Counted from the stretch's first letter, positions 22,648 to 33,317 are shown. The stretch is 64,000 nucleotides of DNA from Snodgrassella alvi wkB2 (GCF_000600005.1 NZ_CP007446.1:2072894-2136893), one strand, 5' to 3'. The notes: a model not told the origin generated them from the letters alone. Numbers and translations are program-made.

Positions 22648-23397
22648 TCTTTGTGATTGCCTTAATACCACCAGCAATAATCTGCAAGAGTAAACGACAA
22701 AAAAGCAGCACAAACCTGCATTTAAGGCAATCAATTTGTTGATTCTATTTTAATTACACTGTCGGGATGCAGGTGTAAGTCTCTTTTCCAAAGCATAGTG
22801 TGTATCTCAAATGATAATTATGAGAACACATTTCTTTTACCATCCTGCCCGCCAGATGAATCACTAGTCAATATTACATTTCATGTATCAAACCAAAACC
22901 TGCTTTGGTTTTATCCTCTTTCAGTTATCGTCTGATTACTATCAACCATCACTAGAACAAAGTATAGTGATTATATATATGCCATTTAACAAAACATTGT
23001 CGTAATTAGCGCGGTATACGCATTACTTTCCTCTAAAACCACATACTGAGACAGTGAATTTCTTATTAGAAATAGGACATACTAAAAAGTCAGACAGAAT
23101 AAACTGAAAAGAGATAAAACCATGATAGAGTTTCAAGATGGTTTGTCAGAAACTTTCAAATGAAGATTTTTATCACTATTTTAGCGAAAGCTTTAAATTA
23201 TGAATACTGACTCAGTTTAAGACAAAAACAAACGGAAGATTTTTGATTAAGCAATATAATCGTAACAATCTAAACGCTTAAATTACTCTTGCTATAGTAA
23301 GAGAATACATTGAGGTAGATAAATTATCCAATTTTATGGTTGAATATGTACGAATAGAATCTGAGGAATAAATCAGTTTCTATAATTTAAACCATAA
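22648..23397. other. Gene-poor 750-bp stretch
   Basis: No open frame of credible length. Short coding-like scraps, such as a 13-codon ATG frame at 23121, may be remnants of a decayed gene. No repeat or RNA recognised. Confidence 0.4.
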
Positions 23398-23748
23398 ATG
23401 ACATTTCATACATCAGTTTATAATATGAGTATCCAAACATTGAACGCTGTTCAATTACAGCAATGGCAACAGCAAAATCAGGATTTTGTCTTACTCGACG
23501 TTCGGGAAGATAATGAAGTTCAGTATGCAGCTATACCCGGTTCTATACATATTCCGATGAATATGATTCCGTTACGCCAGAATGAATTACCGGATGATAA
23601 ACCCATCGTCTTATATTGCCACCTTGGTATGCGCAGCATGCAGGTAGCTTTATATCTGCAGGAAGCCGGCTTTGAAAATCTCTATAATCTCAACGGCGGT
23701 ATCAATGCATGGTCACATGAAGTAGATGCAAGTGTACCAACCTATTAA
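23398..23748 (+). CDS. Rhodanese-like sulfurtransferase
   Basis: Single-domain rhodanese, 116 residues, or 107 if translation starts at the ATG at 23425 (MSIQTLNAVQ), which matches the usual N-terminus better. DVREDNEVQYAAIPGSIHIP and the active-site loop IVLYCHLGMRS with Cys nucleophile are intact, followed by LYNLNGGINAW. It transfers sulfur between small thiols or proteins; the acceptor is unknown. Confidence 0.88.
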   Translation: MTFHTSVYNMSIQTLNAVQLQQWQQQNQDFVLLDVREDNEVQYAAIPGSIHIPMNMIPLRQNELPDDKPIVLYCHLGMRSMQVALYLQEAGFENLYNLNGGINAWSHEVDASVPTY

Positions 23749-23773
23749 TTATCAGCATTGACAATTTAAATTG

Positions 23774-23803
23774 AAAAGCTCCTTAATTCATGGAGCTTTT
23801 TTT
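23774..23803 (+). terminator. Terminator of the rhodanese gene
   Basis: AAAAGCTCC-TTAATTCAT-GGAGCTTTTTTTT: perfect stem and T8. Confidence 0.75.
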
Positions 23804-23843
23804 GGCACAGTAAAATTCTAATTATTATCAGAATACATAGTAA

Positions 23844-24737
23844 TTACTGCTTTTTACTTCTCTTACCCTGTGACAATACCACGCCACTTAGTGTCAGCAA
23901 TGTACCCACAGCAGCAATTAAGTTAAATGGTTCTTTCAAAATAATTACCGCACTGATTATTGTAATAATAGGGACTAAATAAATATAAATACTGATTTTA
24001 ACAGCCCCGACTAACTTAACTGCATAATTCCATGAAACAAAGCAGATTGCAGAAGCACCTACTCCTAGAAACAGGATATTAAGCATATTAACCGGCTTAT
24101 AAAAACGTACCAGTCCCCATTCAAAATTAAATAAATACAATGCAGGCAACATCAGAATCAAACCATAAAAAAAGAAGCGTCTGGTAAGTAAAATAATATT
24201 GCAATCAAAACTGCTGCTTTTTTTGGTTAAAATCGAATAGCCAGCCCAGAACAGACAGGCTACAACTGCCAGAAAATCACCGAGCGGATTCAGAGAAAGA
24301 ACAAACGTACCATTAAAACTAATTAAGACCACACCAAAAACTGCCAGCAGACAGCCAATATAAAAACGCAGAGAAGGTGTTTCTGCTTTTAAAAAGAACA
24401 TCGCTAAAATGGCGGTAAATACCGGAGCCAGACTGGCGATTACCCCCACGTTAGAAGCTGTTGTATAAGTTAATGCAATATTCTCACATAAAAAATAGCA
24501 GGTGACTCCACAAAAACCGGCAGCCATAAACAAAAGCTCTTTCCTGATGCCCTGCCAGCTCAAAAAATGAGGAGCCAGAATCCACAGTGTAAAGTAACCC
24601 AACATAAATCGGAAAAATAGAATTTCTATAGGTTTGAATTCTGTCAGTAAAACCTTGGTGGAAATATAGGTTGTTCCCCAGATAAATATCGTAAACAACG
24701 CAATCAAATGCCCTTGGGCTTTTTTTGACACTAGCAT
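23844..24737 (-). CDS. EamA/DMT family transporter
   Basis: A 297-residue inner-membrane protein with about ten hydrophobic segments in two repeats (LIALFTIFIWGTTYISTKVL; later DFLAVVACLFWAGYSILTKK). This is the EamA (drug/metabolite) exporter fold. Substrate cannot be predicted. The C-terminus is short and basic (KRSKK). It stands alone, facing the convergent rhodanese gene. Confidence 0.85.
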   Translation of the reverse strand: MLVSKKAQGHLIALFTIFIWGTTYISTKVLLTEFKPIEILFFRFMLGYFTLWILAPHFLSWQGIRKELLFMAAGFCGVTCYFLCENIALTYTTASNVGVIASLAPVFTAILAMFFLKAETPSLRFYIGCLLAVFGVVLISFNGTFVLSLNPLGDFLAVVACLFWAGYSILTKKSSSFDCNIILLTRRFFFYGLILMLPALYLFNFEWGLVRFYKPVNMLNILFLGVGASAICFVSWNYAVKLVGAVKISIYIYLVPIITIISAVIILKEPFNLIAAVGTLLTLSGVVLSQGKRSKKQ

Positions 24738-25012
24738 GAAAAATCTCTCTATTTATACAAATCAAATACCATAAGAATTTTTTTATCCAAAACAGTTTGA
24801 ACTTTTATTGATATTAAATTAAATAATTAATAAATTTTTTCCGGTAAGGCAAATGGTTCAGAATGTATTACTCAATGTCTTTGTAACAATATGATAGATA
24901 ATTATGAATACATTATGATAGCAACAATTATAATTTGATGATTAAAGAATGTAACAGGTTATTTAAAATCAAATATCTTGATCAACAAAAATAATTGATA
25001 CACATAAAATTT

Positions 25013-25041
25013 AAGGGCTTTTAGCAAAACTAAAAGCCCTT
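25013..25041 (-). terminator. Terminator downstream of tRNA-Arg
   Basis: Twelve-bp perfect stem AAGGGCTTTTAG/CTAAAAGCCCTT with a 5-base loop, 10 bases past the tRNA 3' end. The minus-strand T-tract is weak (AAATTTTA); the plus-strand side is A-rich. Confidence 0.6.
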
Positions 25042-25051
25042 AAAAAAATTC

Positions 25052-25127
25052 TGGTGCACCCAACAGGGATCGAACCTGTGACCTCCGGCTTCGGAAACCG
25101 ACACTCTTCCAACTGAGCTATGGATGC
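25052..25127 (-). tRNA. tRNA-Arg (CCG)
   Basis: A 76-nt cloverleaf with encoded CCA: acceptor GCATCCA with TGGGTGC, D arm GCTCAGTTGGAAGAGT, anticodon loop TTCCGAA (CCG), T loop GGTTCGATCCC. It stands alone between the EamA gene and the phosphatase gene. Confidence 0.93.
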
Positions 25128-25433
25128 TGATAAATATTAAGAGTGGCAGATTTTAGCCCAAATCAGACAGTTTGGCAAAAGCAATCTATATCCATATAAC
25201 ATAAAAATTATCCTCCGCCTGTTTCTAAAAAGCAACCATATGAAATTAAATATTTTATTCATATTTTTATTCATACTGGTAATAATCACACAAAATGAGA
25301 GATTAATTGCAGTAAATTTGGCATACGTAAAATTTTTGTGCTATGTTTAATAACTTTGGTGCATTAAATTTTGTTTTATAACAAAGAAATATCCCTACAG
25401 ACAGCTGTCAGGTCTGTTTGACAGGCCACATAT

Positions 25434-26504
25434 ATGTATTCTGATTCATGTTCATTTATCCGTCCTCTTCCTGCCAGTACTGCACTGGATGTTATTGGTG
25501 ATGTGCATGGCGAATGGGAAGCTTTACAGCAATTATTGCACTTTCTCGGTTATGATGAGAACGGACGGCATAAACATGGCAGAAAACTGGTATTTGTCGG
25601 CGATTTATGTGATCGCGGACCGGATAGTCCGGCTGTACTCGACTGGGTAATTCAAGCAGTCGCAGCTGAAAATGCATTTACTATCATTGGCAATCATGAA
25701 CTGAATTTATTGATTGATGATCCTAAAGACGGTTCGGGCTGGTATTTTGACAACCGTCCGCAGGACGAAACACGTTTTGCACCATGGCAGCATTATCCGA
25801 AAGACAAGCGCAGGCAACTACAGGAAACCATGGCACAATGGCCATTGATTCTGCAACGCGACGATTTACGCATTGTACATGCCGCATGGCTGCCGGACAG
25901 CATTGATAAACTGATTCATTGTGGCGAAAAATCTCTGATTAAACAGTATCACTACTGGGAGAACCGTTTTTTTGATGATTTCCGCCAGACTGAATGGTAC
26001 GAATCTTATATACAGGAAACACAGCAGCTAAAAACAGAACTGGAAGATGAAAACTACACCATGCCATTTCAGCCCGGTGTTGCTCATTATGATTTATTAC
26101 GTAGCTGCCATAATCCTATACGTGCACTGACCAGCGGTATTCAGGCTTTAACTCAGCAACCATTTTATATAAACGGCCGCTGGCGATTTACGGTAAGAAA
26201 ACCGTGGTGGCAGCAATATACTGATCCGGTGGCGGTAATTATCGGGCATTACTGGCGCAGCTGGTATGGTACAGCAGGCGTGGCCGAACATCGCAAAGAT
26301 CTGTTTCCGGAACCGCCGACTCACTGGCTGGGTAAGCAGCAACAGGTATTCTGTGTGGATTTTTCCATAGGTGCCCGCTGGCGTGAGCGCAGAAATGCCA
26401 TCTTACCGGCAGACAGCCGGATGCATCTGGCCGCATTGCGCTGGCCGGAAAATCTCATCATGTTAAATAGTGGTAAATACTGCCCTGCTGAACGCAATCG
26501 CTGA
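25434..26504 (+). CDS. Calcineurin-like metallophosphoesterase
   Basis: A 356-residue phosphoesterase with the complete dinuclear-metal motif series: DVIGDVHGEWEALQQLL, FVGDLCDRGPDSPAVLDW, IIGNHELNLL, RIVHAAW, and VIIGHYWRSWYG. It resembles PrpE/ApaH-type bacterial phosphatases but is longer, with an insertion between the third and fourth motifs. Substrate unknown. Confidence 0.85.
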   Translation: MYSDSCSFIRPLPASTALDVIGDVHGEWEALQQLLHFLGYDENGRHKHGRKLVFVGDLCDRGPDSPAVLDWVIQAVAAENAFTIIGNHELNLLIDDPKDGSGWYFDNRPQDETRFAPWQHYPKDKRRQLQETMAQWPLILQRDDLRIVHAAWLPDSIDKLIHCGEKSLIKQYHYWENRFFDDFRQTEWYESYIQETQQLKTELEDENYTMPFQPGVAHYDLLRSCHNPIRALTSGIQALTQQPFYINGRWRFTVRKPWWQQYTDPVAVIIGHYWRSWYGTAGVAEHRKDLFPEPPTHWLGKQQQVFCVDFSIGARWRERRNAILPADSRMHLAALRWPENLIMLNSGKYCPAERNR

Positions 26505-26751
26505 ATAATCCTGCCAGTCAACAATACATTTGTTATAATAAACGTTTTTACAGCAAAACAGTATATGCAAAAAGGATAATAACTCCGGCAAATGCTGTTT
26601 ATACATTAATCTGCAATCCACTTTGGTATAGCACACTGGACATTGTTTCAGATGGTGCCGTTGCATCATTATGCCGGTATCAGAGTAATGAATGTATGCC
26701 GGATACAGCCATACATTCATGTATACCAGAGATTATTTATTCAATACCAGA

Positions 26752-28227
26752 ATGACAGACGCCAATTCCTCTTCCAATCAAGTTAAACGCCATCTGAAAA
26801 CCCGCCATCTGTCAATGATTGCCATTGGCGGCAGTATTGGTACGGGATTATTCATGGCCAGCGGCAGTGCCATTCACGATGCCGGGCCGGGAGGAGCACT
26901 GCTCGCCTATATGGCTATCGGGGTTATGGTGTATTTCCTGATGACCTCGCTCGGGGAAATGGCAACTTATCTGCCTACCTCCGGTTCCTTCTCTACCTAT
27001 GCCGCCCGTTTTGTGGATCCGTCACTGGGATTTGCATTGGGCTGGAACTACTGGTTTAACTGGGTAATTACCGTTGCAGCCGATATTTCCATAGCTTCAT
27101 TGGTCATTACCTACTGGGAACCATTGCGCTTTATGCCGGCATGGAGCTGGAGTCTGCTGTTTTTTGCTCTCGTATTTCTGCTGAATATTTTATCTGTACG
27201 AGCCTACGGCGAATCAGAATACTGGTTTGCTCTGATTAAAGTAGTTACGGTAATTGTGTTTCTGGGCGTGGGTGTACTGACTATTTTCGGTATTCTTGGC
27301 GGCCAGTATATAGGCTTAAGTAATTTCACTATCGGCGACGCACCGATTCTCGGACATGGCTGGTCGGGCGGATTTTTTACCGTACTCGGTGTATTTCTGA
27401 TTGCCGGTTTCTCATTTCAGGGAACAGAACTTATCGGTATTACTGCCGGTGAGTCAGAAAACCCGCAGGAAAGTATTCCCAAAGCAATCAAACAGGTTTT
27501 CTGGCGCATTCTGATTTTTTATATTCTAGCCATGCTGGTAATTGGTCTGCTTATTCCTTATAACAGCGATGCTCTGCTTGGTGCAGATGTGGATCAGGTT
27601 GCAAAATCGCCCTTTACACTGGTATTTGAGCGTGCCGGTCTGGCTTTTGCCGCAGCCATAATGAATACTGTGATTCTGACTTCTATTCTTTCTGCCGGCA
27701 ATTCCGGTCTTTATGCATCTACCCGTATGTTGTATGCAATGGGTAAAGACGGCATGGCTCACCGTACTTTTGCTGAAGTAAACCGTCGCGGTGTACCTGT
27801 GCTGGCACTGCTGGCAACAGCAATTGTCGTACTGGCTATTTTCCTGCTGGAAAGTGTCGATGAAGGTGCATACGAATACATTGTTGCGGCATCCGGTCTT
27901 ACCGGTTTTATTGCCTGGCTGGGTATTGCCATCAGTCACTATCGTTTCCGGCGTGCTTTTGTGCGGCAGGGTAATGATGTGAATTCTCTGGTTTATCGTG
28001 CCAAATGGTTTCCGTTCGGCCCCATTTTGGCGCTTTTACTGTGTATTCTGGTGATAATCGGACAGGACAGCCAGTTACTATTGCATGGTGATTTTAAATG
28101 GCAGCGCTTTGCCATCACTTATATGGGGCTGCCGGTATTCGCAGCATTCTATCTGTATCACAAGTTACGCTACCATACTCGTAAAGTACCTCTCGACCAG
28201 GTGAATCTCAGCAAACATATCGATTAA
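26752..28227 (+). CDS. LysP-like amino-acid permease
   Basis: A 491-residue APC-family transporter with 12 membrane segments; the ATG at 26752 removes a 20-residue unlikely extension. The match to E. coli LysP is strong throughout: RHLSMIAIGGSIGTGLF, GWNYWFNW, FSFQGTELIGITAGESENP, SAGNSGLYASTRMLY and GFIAWLGIAISHYRFRRA. Lysine uptake is the likely function; other cationic or neutral amino acids cannot be excluded. Confidence 0.85.
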   Translation: MTDANSSSNQVKRHLKTRHLSMIAIGGSIGTGLFMASGSAIHDAGPGGALLAYMAIGVMVYFLMTSLGEMATYLPTSGSFSTYAARFVDPSLGFALGWNYWFNWVITVAADISIASLVITYWEPLRFMPAWSWSLLFFALVFLLNILSVRAYGESEYWFALIKVVTVIVFLGVGVLTIFGILGGQYIGLSNFTIGDAPILGHGWSGGFFTVLGVFLIAGFSFQGTELIGITAGESENPQESIPKAIKQVFWRILIFYILAMLVIGLLIPYNSDALLGADVDQVAKSPFTLVFERAGLAFAAAIMNTVILTSILSAGNSGLYASTRMLYAMGKDGMAHRTFAEVNRRGVPVLALLATAIVVLAIFLLESVDEGAYEYIVAASGLTGFIAWLGIAISHYRFRRAFVRQGNDVNSLVYRAKWFPFGPILALLLCILVIIGQDSQLLLHGDFKWQRFAITYMGLPVFAAFYLYHKLRYHTRKVPLDQVNLSKHID

Positions 28228-28259
28228 AACCGGTATTTACATTAATCATACAGACTACA

Positions 28260-28279
28260 GGCAGCCACAACTGGCTGCC
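28260..28279 (+). terminator. Hairpin after the LysP-like gene
   Basis: GGCAGCCA-CAAC-TGGCTGCC perfect stem; only a weak T-tract follows. Confidence 0.45.
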
Positions 28280-28339
28280 TGCTGCATTTTCAGCTAACAT
28301 TAAGCCCGTTGATTTATCATTTATTGCAGTCAGAATCTC

Positions 28340-30004
28340 ATGCTTACCTATACCCCCGCAAAATCCGGCAGTTCACCTCACATGAACAAAAAACGTTCAT
28401 GGCTGCTGCTGTTACTGGTATTTGTGTGGCTGTGGCCGGGTGTACTGCATCATGATTTATGGACACCGGGTGAACCTTATCTGTTTACTACCGTCAGTCA
28501 GTGGCAAACTTCAAACTGGGCAGTTCCGACTATTTTTGGTGAGATAAACTGGGAAGCTTCTCCCTTATATACATGGCTGGCAGTCTTATGTCAGCACTTA
28601 TTCAGCCCGAAACGGATGGATGTCTATGAAGCCACCCGCCTTACCAATGTTATCCTTATAGTACTCACGTTTTCCTGTATTGGCGGTTCCGCACGCGAAT
28701 TTCTTGGGCGTGGCTATGGCCGGATTGCGGTACTGATTTTATTAGGATGTACCGGTCTGCTGATTCCGGCACACTTTATTAACGACAGCATGATTCTCTG
28801 TCTTGGTGCATCCATGTGCTGGTATGGTTTTGCGCTGGCGGAACGACGTATTATGATGGCCAGCATGATGCTCGGCGGCGGTCTGGCAGTTCTGTCTTTA
28901 ACCGGCAGTTTACTTTGGCCGCTATTGCTGATTCTGATCGCATTCAGCCTGCTGCTGCATTCGAAATGGCAAAGCAGGCGCTACCATCTGGTATTACTCA
29001 TCTCCCTGCTCTGTGCTTTACCGCTGATGCTGATCTGGCCACTGGCTTTACATCAGACCGCTGCCAATATATTCAATTTGTGGTGGCAATACCATGCCCT
29101 CGCACCATTCGGCGGTTTCCGCCATTTTGAGGCACATTTCTCACTTGGGTATTACCTGAAAAATCTTATCTGGTTTGCTTTTCCTGCATGGCCATTAGCC
29201 ATCTGGACAGCCACACGCTGTAAACTGAACAATCTGCGCTGGGGTATTCTCGGTATTATCTGGCTGAGCCTGTCTCTGCTTGTATTTGCTCTGCTGCCAC
29301 AGCAATATCAGGATTTATTAGTATTTCTCCTGCCACCGCTGGCTGTATTAGGAGCAGCACAGCTGGATGCCCTGCGTCGCAACGCCATAGCATTTCTCAA
29401 CTGGTTCGGCATTATGGCTTTCGGCTTTCTGGCTGTATTTCTCTGGCTGGGCTTTATTGCCATGAATTACGGCTGGCCGGCCAAACTGGCCGAACGGGCA
29501 GTTTATTTCAGCCCGTACTACCGCTACGATGTAAACTACTTTCCGGTCATTGTTGCCTGCGTACTGACACCATTATGGCTATGGGCCATTACCCGACAGC
29601 ATATCCGCGGCAGACAGGCAGTCACTAACTGGGCTGCCGGCGTATTACTGGTGTGGTCTCTGCTGCTTACTCTGTTCTTACCATGGCTGGATGCAGCCAA
29701 ATCCGCCCGGCCGGTTGTCCAGCAAATGCAAAACAGTCTGAGCGAAGAACAACAACAGGCTTTTATTAATATGCATGACTGCATCAGTGTTAACCAGAAT
29801 AGCTTTAGCATGCGTATTGCATGGCAGCAATATAGCTGGATTCCTCTGCTGCCGGATAATCCGCACTGTAACTATCGTCTGATCAGCAGAGACTCCAAAA
29901 CCACTCCGCCGCCTGAATGGCATGAAATCTGGTCTGGTGCCCGTCCGCGTGAAAAAAACAACATCATCGCCTTGTGGGTTAAATCCACTGCAACAAAGGA
30001 ATAA
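28340..30004 (+). CDS. ArnT-like glycosyltransferase (GT39/GT83 type)
   Basis: A 554-residue polytopic membrane protein (or 540 from the ATG at 28382). The N-terminal loop after the first helix has [16 protein letters not shown] and [16 protein letters not shown], the conserved first periplasmic loop of ArnT/PMT enzymes, followed by ~11 further membrane segments and a short periplasmic C-terminal domain. Such enzymes move a sugar from a lipid carrier to an envelope acceptor. Specificity unknown. ubiG follows after 5 bp. Confidence 0.8.
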   Translation: MLTYTPAKSGSSPHMNKKRSWLLLLLVFVWLWPGVLHHDLWTPGEPYLFTTVSQWQTSNWAVPTIFGEINWEASPLYTWLAVLCQHLFSPKRMDVYEATRLTNVILIVLTFSCIGGSAREFLGRGYGRIAVLILLGCTGLLIPAHFINDSMILCLGASMCWYGFALAERRIMMASMMLGGGLAVLSLTGSLLWPLLLILIAFSLLLHSKWQSRRYHLVLLISLLCALPLMLIWPLALHQTAANIFNLWWQYHALAPFGGFRHFEAHFSLGYYLKNLIWFAFPAWPLAIWTATRCKLNNLRWGILGIIWLSLSLLVFALLPQQYQDLLVFLLPPLAVLGAAQLDALRRNAIAFLNWFGIMAFGFLAVFLWLGFIAMNYGWPAKLAERAVYFSPYYRYDVNYFPVIVACVLTPLWLWAITRQHIRGRQAVTNWAAGVLLVWSLLLTLFLPWLDAAKSARPVVQQMQNSLSEEQQQAFINMHDCISVNQNSFSMRIAWQQYSWIPLLPDNPHCNYRLISRDSKTTPPPEWHEIWSGARPREKNNIIALWVKSTATKE

Positions 30005-30009
30005 CAATT

Positions 30010-30759
30010 ATGAATACTCCAGTAGAGCAACAAACCAGTCTGCCGGCCACACCCGCCAACGTCGATGCCGGCGAAATCGACAAATTCAGCCAGCTGGCAC
30101 ATAAGTGGTGGGATAAAGAGAGCGAGTTTAAACCTCTGCATGACATTAATCCCTTGCGGCTCAGTTTTATTGATAGTTATGCCCGGCTGACCGGTAAAGA
30201 TGTACTGGATGTAGGCTGTGGCGGCGGAATTCTGAGTGAAGCCATGGCAAAAGCCGGTGCCAGTAGCGTTACTGGTATCGATTTAGCCAAAAAATCCCTG
30301 AAAATCGCCCAGTTACACGCTATGCAGGAACATGTCGGCAACGTAAGCTACCGTATGGTCAGTGTAGAAGATTTAGCCGCAGAAATGCCGGCCGGCTTCG
30401 GAGCAGTTATCTGTATGGAGATGCTGGAACATGTACCCGATCCGGGCAGTGTAGTGCATGCTTGCGCACAATTAGTCCAACCTGGCGGCGTAGTTTGTTT
30501 TTCCACTATCAACCGCAATATCAAATCATATATGCAAGCCATCATTGCAGCAGAATACATCTTGCAACTGATGCCGCATGGCACCCATGATCATCGCAAA
30601 TTCATCACGCCGGCAGAACTGGCACGCCTGTGTCGTCAGGCTGGTCTGGAATGGCTGGGTAGCAGTGGCTTTACCTACAACCCGTTAACCAGACGCTATC
30701 ACCTTACCGACAGTCTGGATGTCAATTACATGATTGCCTGCCGCCGTCCTTTAGATTAA
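30010..30759 (+). CDS. ubiG: UbiG, bifunctional ubiquinone O-methyltransferase
   Basis: A 249-residue methyltransferase: [33 protein letters not shown] motif [33 protein letters not shown] and [12 protein letters not shown], all UbiG hallmarks. It performs both O-methylations in ubiquinone synthesis. AAGGAA precedes the ATG. It faces the convergent ubiUVT operon, so two ubiquinone functions are neighbours. Confidence 0.95.
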   Translation: MNTPVEQQTSLPATPANVDAGEIDKFSQLAHKWWDKESEFKPLHDINPLRLSFIDSYARLTGKDVLDVGCGGGILSEAMAKAGASSVTGIDLAKKSLKIAQLHAMQEHVGNVSYRMVSVEDLAAEMPAGFGAVICMEMLEHVPDPGSVVHACAQLVQPGGVVCFSTINRNIKSYMQAIIAAEYILQLMPHGTHDHRKFITPAELARLCRQAGLEWLGSSGFTYNPLTRRYHLTDSLDVNYMIACRRPLD

Positions 30760-30772
30760 TAACAGCCTGTTT

Positions 30773-30803
30773 AAAAAGCCGGTATCATAACCAGATACCG
30801 GCT
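30773..30803 (-). terminator. Terminator of the ubiUVT operon
   Basis: AGCCGGTATC/GATACCGGCT 10-bp perfect stem; on the minus strand it is followed by TTTTTAAA. It sits between convergent ubiT and ubiG. Confidence 0.7.
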
Positions 30804-30834
30804 GCTGTAACTGTTCCTGAATCACCGCCTGTAG

Positions 30835-31272
30835 CTACTGCCCTACCAGTGACTTCATAACAGGAACAGTCGACCAGTCAATACTGTCGAGCAGATTTTT
30901 TACCACCAATCCCAGCTCTGTATCACCCTCGATTTTCAGCCGGCGATTGAAAAACAGCGTATCCGGATCTTCCTGCCGCAACAGCATCTTCATAAAATCG
31001 GCGGTATTGGCACTCAGACACAAATCCACCACACCAGCAGCATCAGCAGCCATAAAACGCTCGTTGTCGGCACTGAAACATAAATCCAGCCCCAAATCCG
31101 ATACCACAATCCGGAAATGACGTCCGGCCAGCAAAGACATATCTGCCAGTAATATCTCTCTTCTAAGTAACTGATTTAAGGTATTAACCAATACCCATGC
31201 CGGTGGTTTTGCCGGCAGTACTGAAATTATCTTTTTCAAAAATACCGGCATTACTTTATCAGGCACCTGCAT
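30835..31272 (-). CDS. ubiT: UbiT, SCP2-domain ubiquinone accessory factor
   Basis: A 145-residue SCP2 (sterol-carrier) domain protein: LNQLLRREILLADMSLLAG, FSADNERFMAADAAGVVDLC, and FFNRRLKIEGDTELGLVVKN. In E. coli UbiT (YhbT) binds lipid intermediates of oxygen-independent ubiquinone synthesis with UbiU and UbiV. It overlaps the 3' end of ubiV by 14 bp, confirming coupling. Confidence 0.88.
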   Translation of the reverse strand: MQVPDKVMPVFLKKIISVLPAKPPAWVLVNTLNQLLRREILLADMSLLAGRHFRIVVSDLGLDLCFSADNERFMAADAAGVVDLCLSANTADFMKMLLRQEDPDTLFFNRRLKIEGDTELGLVVKNLLDSIDWSTVPVMKSLVGQ

Positions 31273-32185
31273 GTATCATCCCTTCGCATTGATTAATTCC
31301 GGCTTTACCATGCCAGTAACCATCCACCAGTACATTACCTGCATGCATTTTGAGCTCAGATAAAGCAGAAGTTGCTTTTTTTGCTCCGTCCAGAACCTGC
31401 TGATGCAATTCAATCACTTCCGCCATATACTCTTTTTGCGGAGAAATTCTTAAATATTTCACACCAATAGCCATCAGCTGCTGATAACTGGCGAGTAAAG
31501 AATGATAGCCGGCAGACATTGTCTGAATCCCGTTAATAGTCAGAAAAGCCTGTTTTTCGCGTGTATTCAGCAGCAGACCATCAGCATGTTCCAGACATTT
31601 GAATTCACAACTGTCTTTTTTCAGATTGTAATGCCGTGCGGTAAAACAGCGTGAAGAATAAGCCAACGGCAATTTTCCCCAGCCAAATACCTCACAGGTC
31701 ATATCCGGCACTGCCGCAATCATCTTGGCCAGCCGGTCTGCGCCCAGCTCAACCGGAGCAATCCAGCGATAAGCCCCCAGCGACTGCATCAATGCCAGCG
31801 TCTGCTCGTTATAAATATTCAGTGCCTGCCCCGCAACAAAAGGAATTCCCTTTGCATGCAGCAGCCTCACCGCAGCAAGATCATTAGCCTCTACCTGAAA
31901 ATCAGCTTGTTCTGTCAGTTTACGCAGCCGCTTTAAATCAGATTCACTCTCCAGCAGCACCTGTGAAGATAAAATCACCTCATGCCCGCTGGTAGCCACA
32001 TCATGAGCCAAATCAATCCAGTCGGCTACTTTCAGCTCCTGCCGGCGGGAACATACCGTCTCACCCATATAAACCGTTTTTAGTGGCTGCTCAGCCATCT
32101 GCCGGTAAAAATCCACAATCTGCTGCTTATGCCAGAAAAACAGAATCGGCCCTAACGATAAAGCCAGTTTACCCTGTTGCATCAT
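31259..32185 (-). CDS. ubiV: UbiV, O2-independent ubiquinone hydroxylase subunit
   Basis: A 308-residue U32-peptidase-family protein: KLALSLGPILFFWHKQ, MGETVCSRRQELKVADWIDL with a probable cluster cysteine, then CEVFGWGKLPLAYSSRCFTA and DSCEFKC supplying the remaining [4Fe-4S] ligands. It forms a heterodimer with UbiU and hydroxylates the ubiquinone ring without oxygen. It lies 13 bp after ubiU. Confidence 0.9.
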   Translation of the reverse strand: MMQQGKLALSLGPILFFWHKQQIVDFYRQMAEQPLKTVYMGETVCSRRQELKVADWIDLAHDVATSGHEVILSSQVLLESESDLKRLRKLTEQADFQVEANDLAAVRLLHAKGIPFVAGQALNIYNEQTLALMQSLGAYRWIAPVELGADRLAKMIAAVPDMTCEVFGWGKLPLAYSSRCFTARHYNLKKDSCEFKCLEHADGLLLNTREKQAFLTINGIQTMSAGYHSLLASYQQLMAIGVKYLRISPQKEYMAEVIELHQQVLDGAKKATSALSELKMHAGNVLVDGYWHGKAGINQCEGMIHAGA

Positions 32186-32198
32186 CTACATTCCCTTA

Positions 32199-33209
32199 TT
32201 ATTTCCACGGCCGGTTATAAGCACCCAGCGTTACCTGCTGGCCTTCTGAGACTTTGGCCAGTGCCTGCTGCCACAACGGATTAACACTGAACTGTTCTGG
32301 ACTTTGTATTGCCATATCCAGAGCCTGCCGTAATACCTTAGTGACCTGAGCTGTATAGGCCGGACTGCGCTGCCTGCCTTCCACCTTAATCGCCGCCACA
32401 CCGATTTCCAGCAATTGCGGCAAAATTTCTATAACATTCAGACTGGTTGGTTCTTCCAGCGCATAATACGTTTCCTGATTTACCTGAAACCGCCCTTTGC
32501 ACAAAGTCGGATAACCGGCCGGCTCATCCACACCATACCGGTCAATCAGAATATTATTCAGCCGTGCATCCATCCCGTTGTTATACTGCTCCCAGCGAAC
32601 ATATTTTGCCGGTGAACACACACCGAAAGTATTAGGCGACTCTCCCGTCACATAACTTGAAAGCAGACAGCGTCCCTCTACCATCACACACAAACTGCCA
32701 AACCCAAACACCTCAATTTCTACAGAAGTATGTTTAATTACCTGTTCCACCTGAGGTAAAGTCAGCACCCGCGGCAATACCACCCGTTTGATACCAAACA
32801 GCTCCTGAGCCAGATTAATCGCCTCATAATTCGTAGCCGACCCCTGTACCGACATATGCAATGCCAGCTGAGGATGTGTTTTTCGCGCGTAAGCCAGCAT
32901 CCCCAGATCAGCCAGAATAACCGCATCCACGCCCAGCTCAGCCGCTGTATCCACAGCCTGCTGCCATTTCAGTACATCGCCGGCCTGTGCATACGTATTA
33001 ATTGCCATCAGCACCTTACGCCCGTACTGATGTGCATAAGCAATTCCCTCAGCGGCTGACTTATAGTCAAAATTCAGACCGGCAAAATTGCGTGCATTAG
33101 TTGCATCCTTCAGCCCCATATAAACCGTATCCGCTCCATGGTCTACTGCCATTTTCAGCGCCGGTAAATTACCTGCCGGGCACACCAGTTCAGGTATTTT
33201 CCTACTCAT
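32199..33209 (-). CDS. ubiU: UbiU, O2-independent ubiquinone hydroxylase subunit
   Basis: A 336-residue U32-family protein: ELVCPAGNLPALKMAVDHGA, YMGLKDATNARNFAGLNFD, and the four cluster cysteines in SLCVMVEGRC (spacing 7), FGVCSP (17 further on) and YPTLCKGRF, the same spacing as in E. coli UbiU. It pairs with UbiV for anaerobic ubiquinone synthesis. First gene of the ubiUVT operon, with an FNR-like site upstream. Confidence 0.92.
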   Translation of the reverse strand: MSRKIPELVCPAGNLPALKMAVDHGADTVYMGLKDATNARNFAGLNFDYKSAAEGIAYAHQYGRKVLMAINTYAQAGDVLKWQQAVDTAAELGVDAVILADLGMLAYARKTHPQLALHMSVQGSATNYEAINLAQELFGIKRVVLPRVLTLPQVEQVIKHTSVEIEVFGFGSLCVMVEGRCLLSSYVTGESPNTFGVCSPAKYVRWEQYNNGMDARLNNILIDRYGVDEPAGYPTLCKGRFQVNQETYYALEEPTSLNVIEILPQLLEIGVAAIKVEGRQRSPAYTAQVTKVLRQALDMAIQSPEQFSVNPLWQQALAKVSEGQQVTLGAYNRPWK

Positions 33210-33303
33210 CTGTTTTCACCAACCCCATAAATAAAAACATCAATCAGCAGGTATCAATACCTGCACAAATGCAGGATTAAAACATTTAATACAATCGAAT
33301 TTA

Positions 33304-33317
33304 TTGACAATAAACAA
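33304..33317. promoter_or_regulatory. Candidate FNR box upstream of ubiU
   Basis: TTGAC-AATA-AACAA differs from TTGAT-N4-ATCAA at two positions and lies about 95 bp upstream of the ubiU start. Anaerobic induction of ubiUV by Fnr is known in E. coli; activity here is inferred. Confidence 0.35.

Noticed and set aside
22648-23397. A transposon remnant in the gene-poor stretch
   Set aside because: No transposase frame or inverted repeats could be found by eye.
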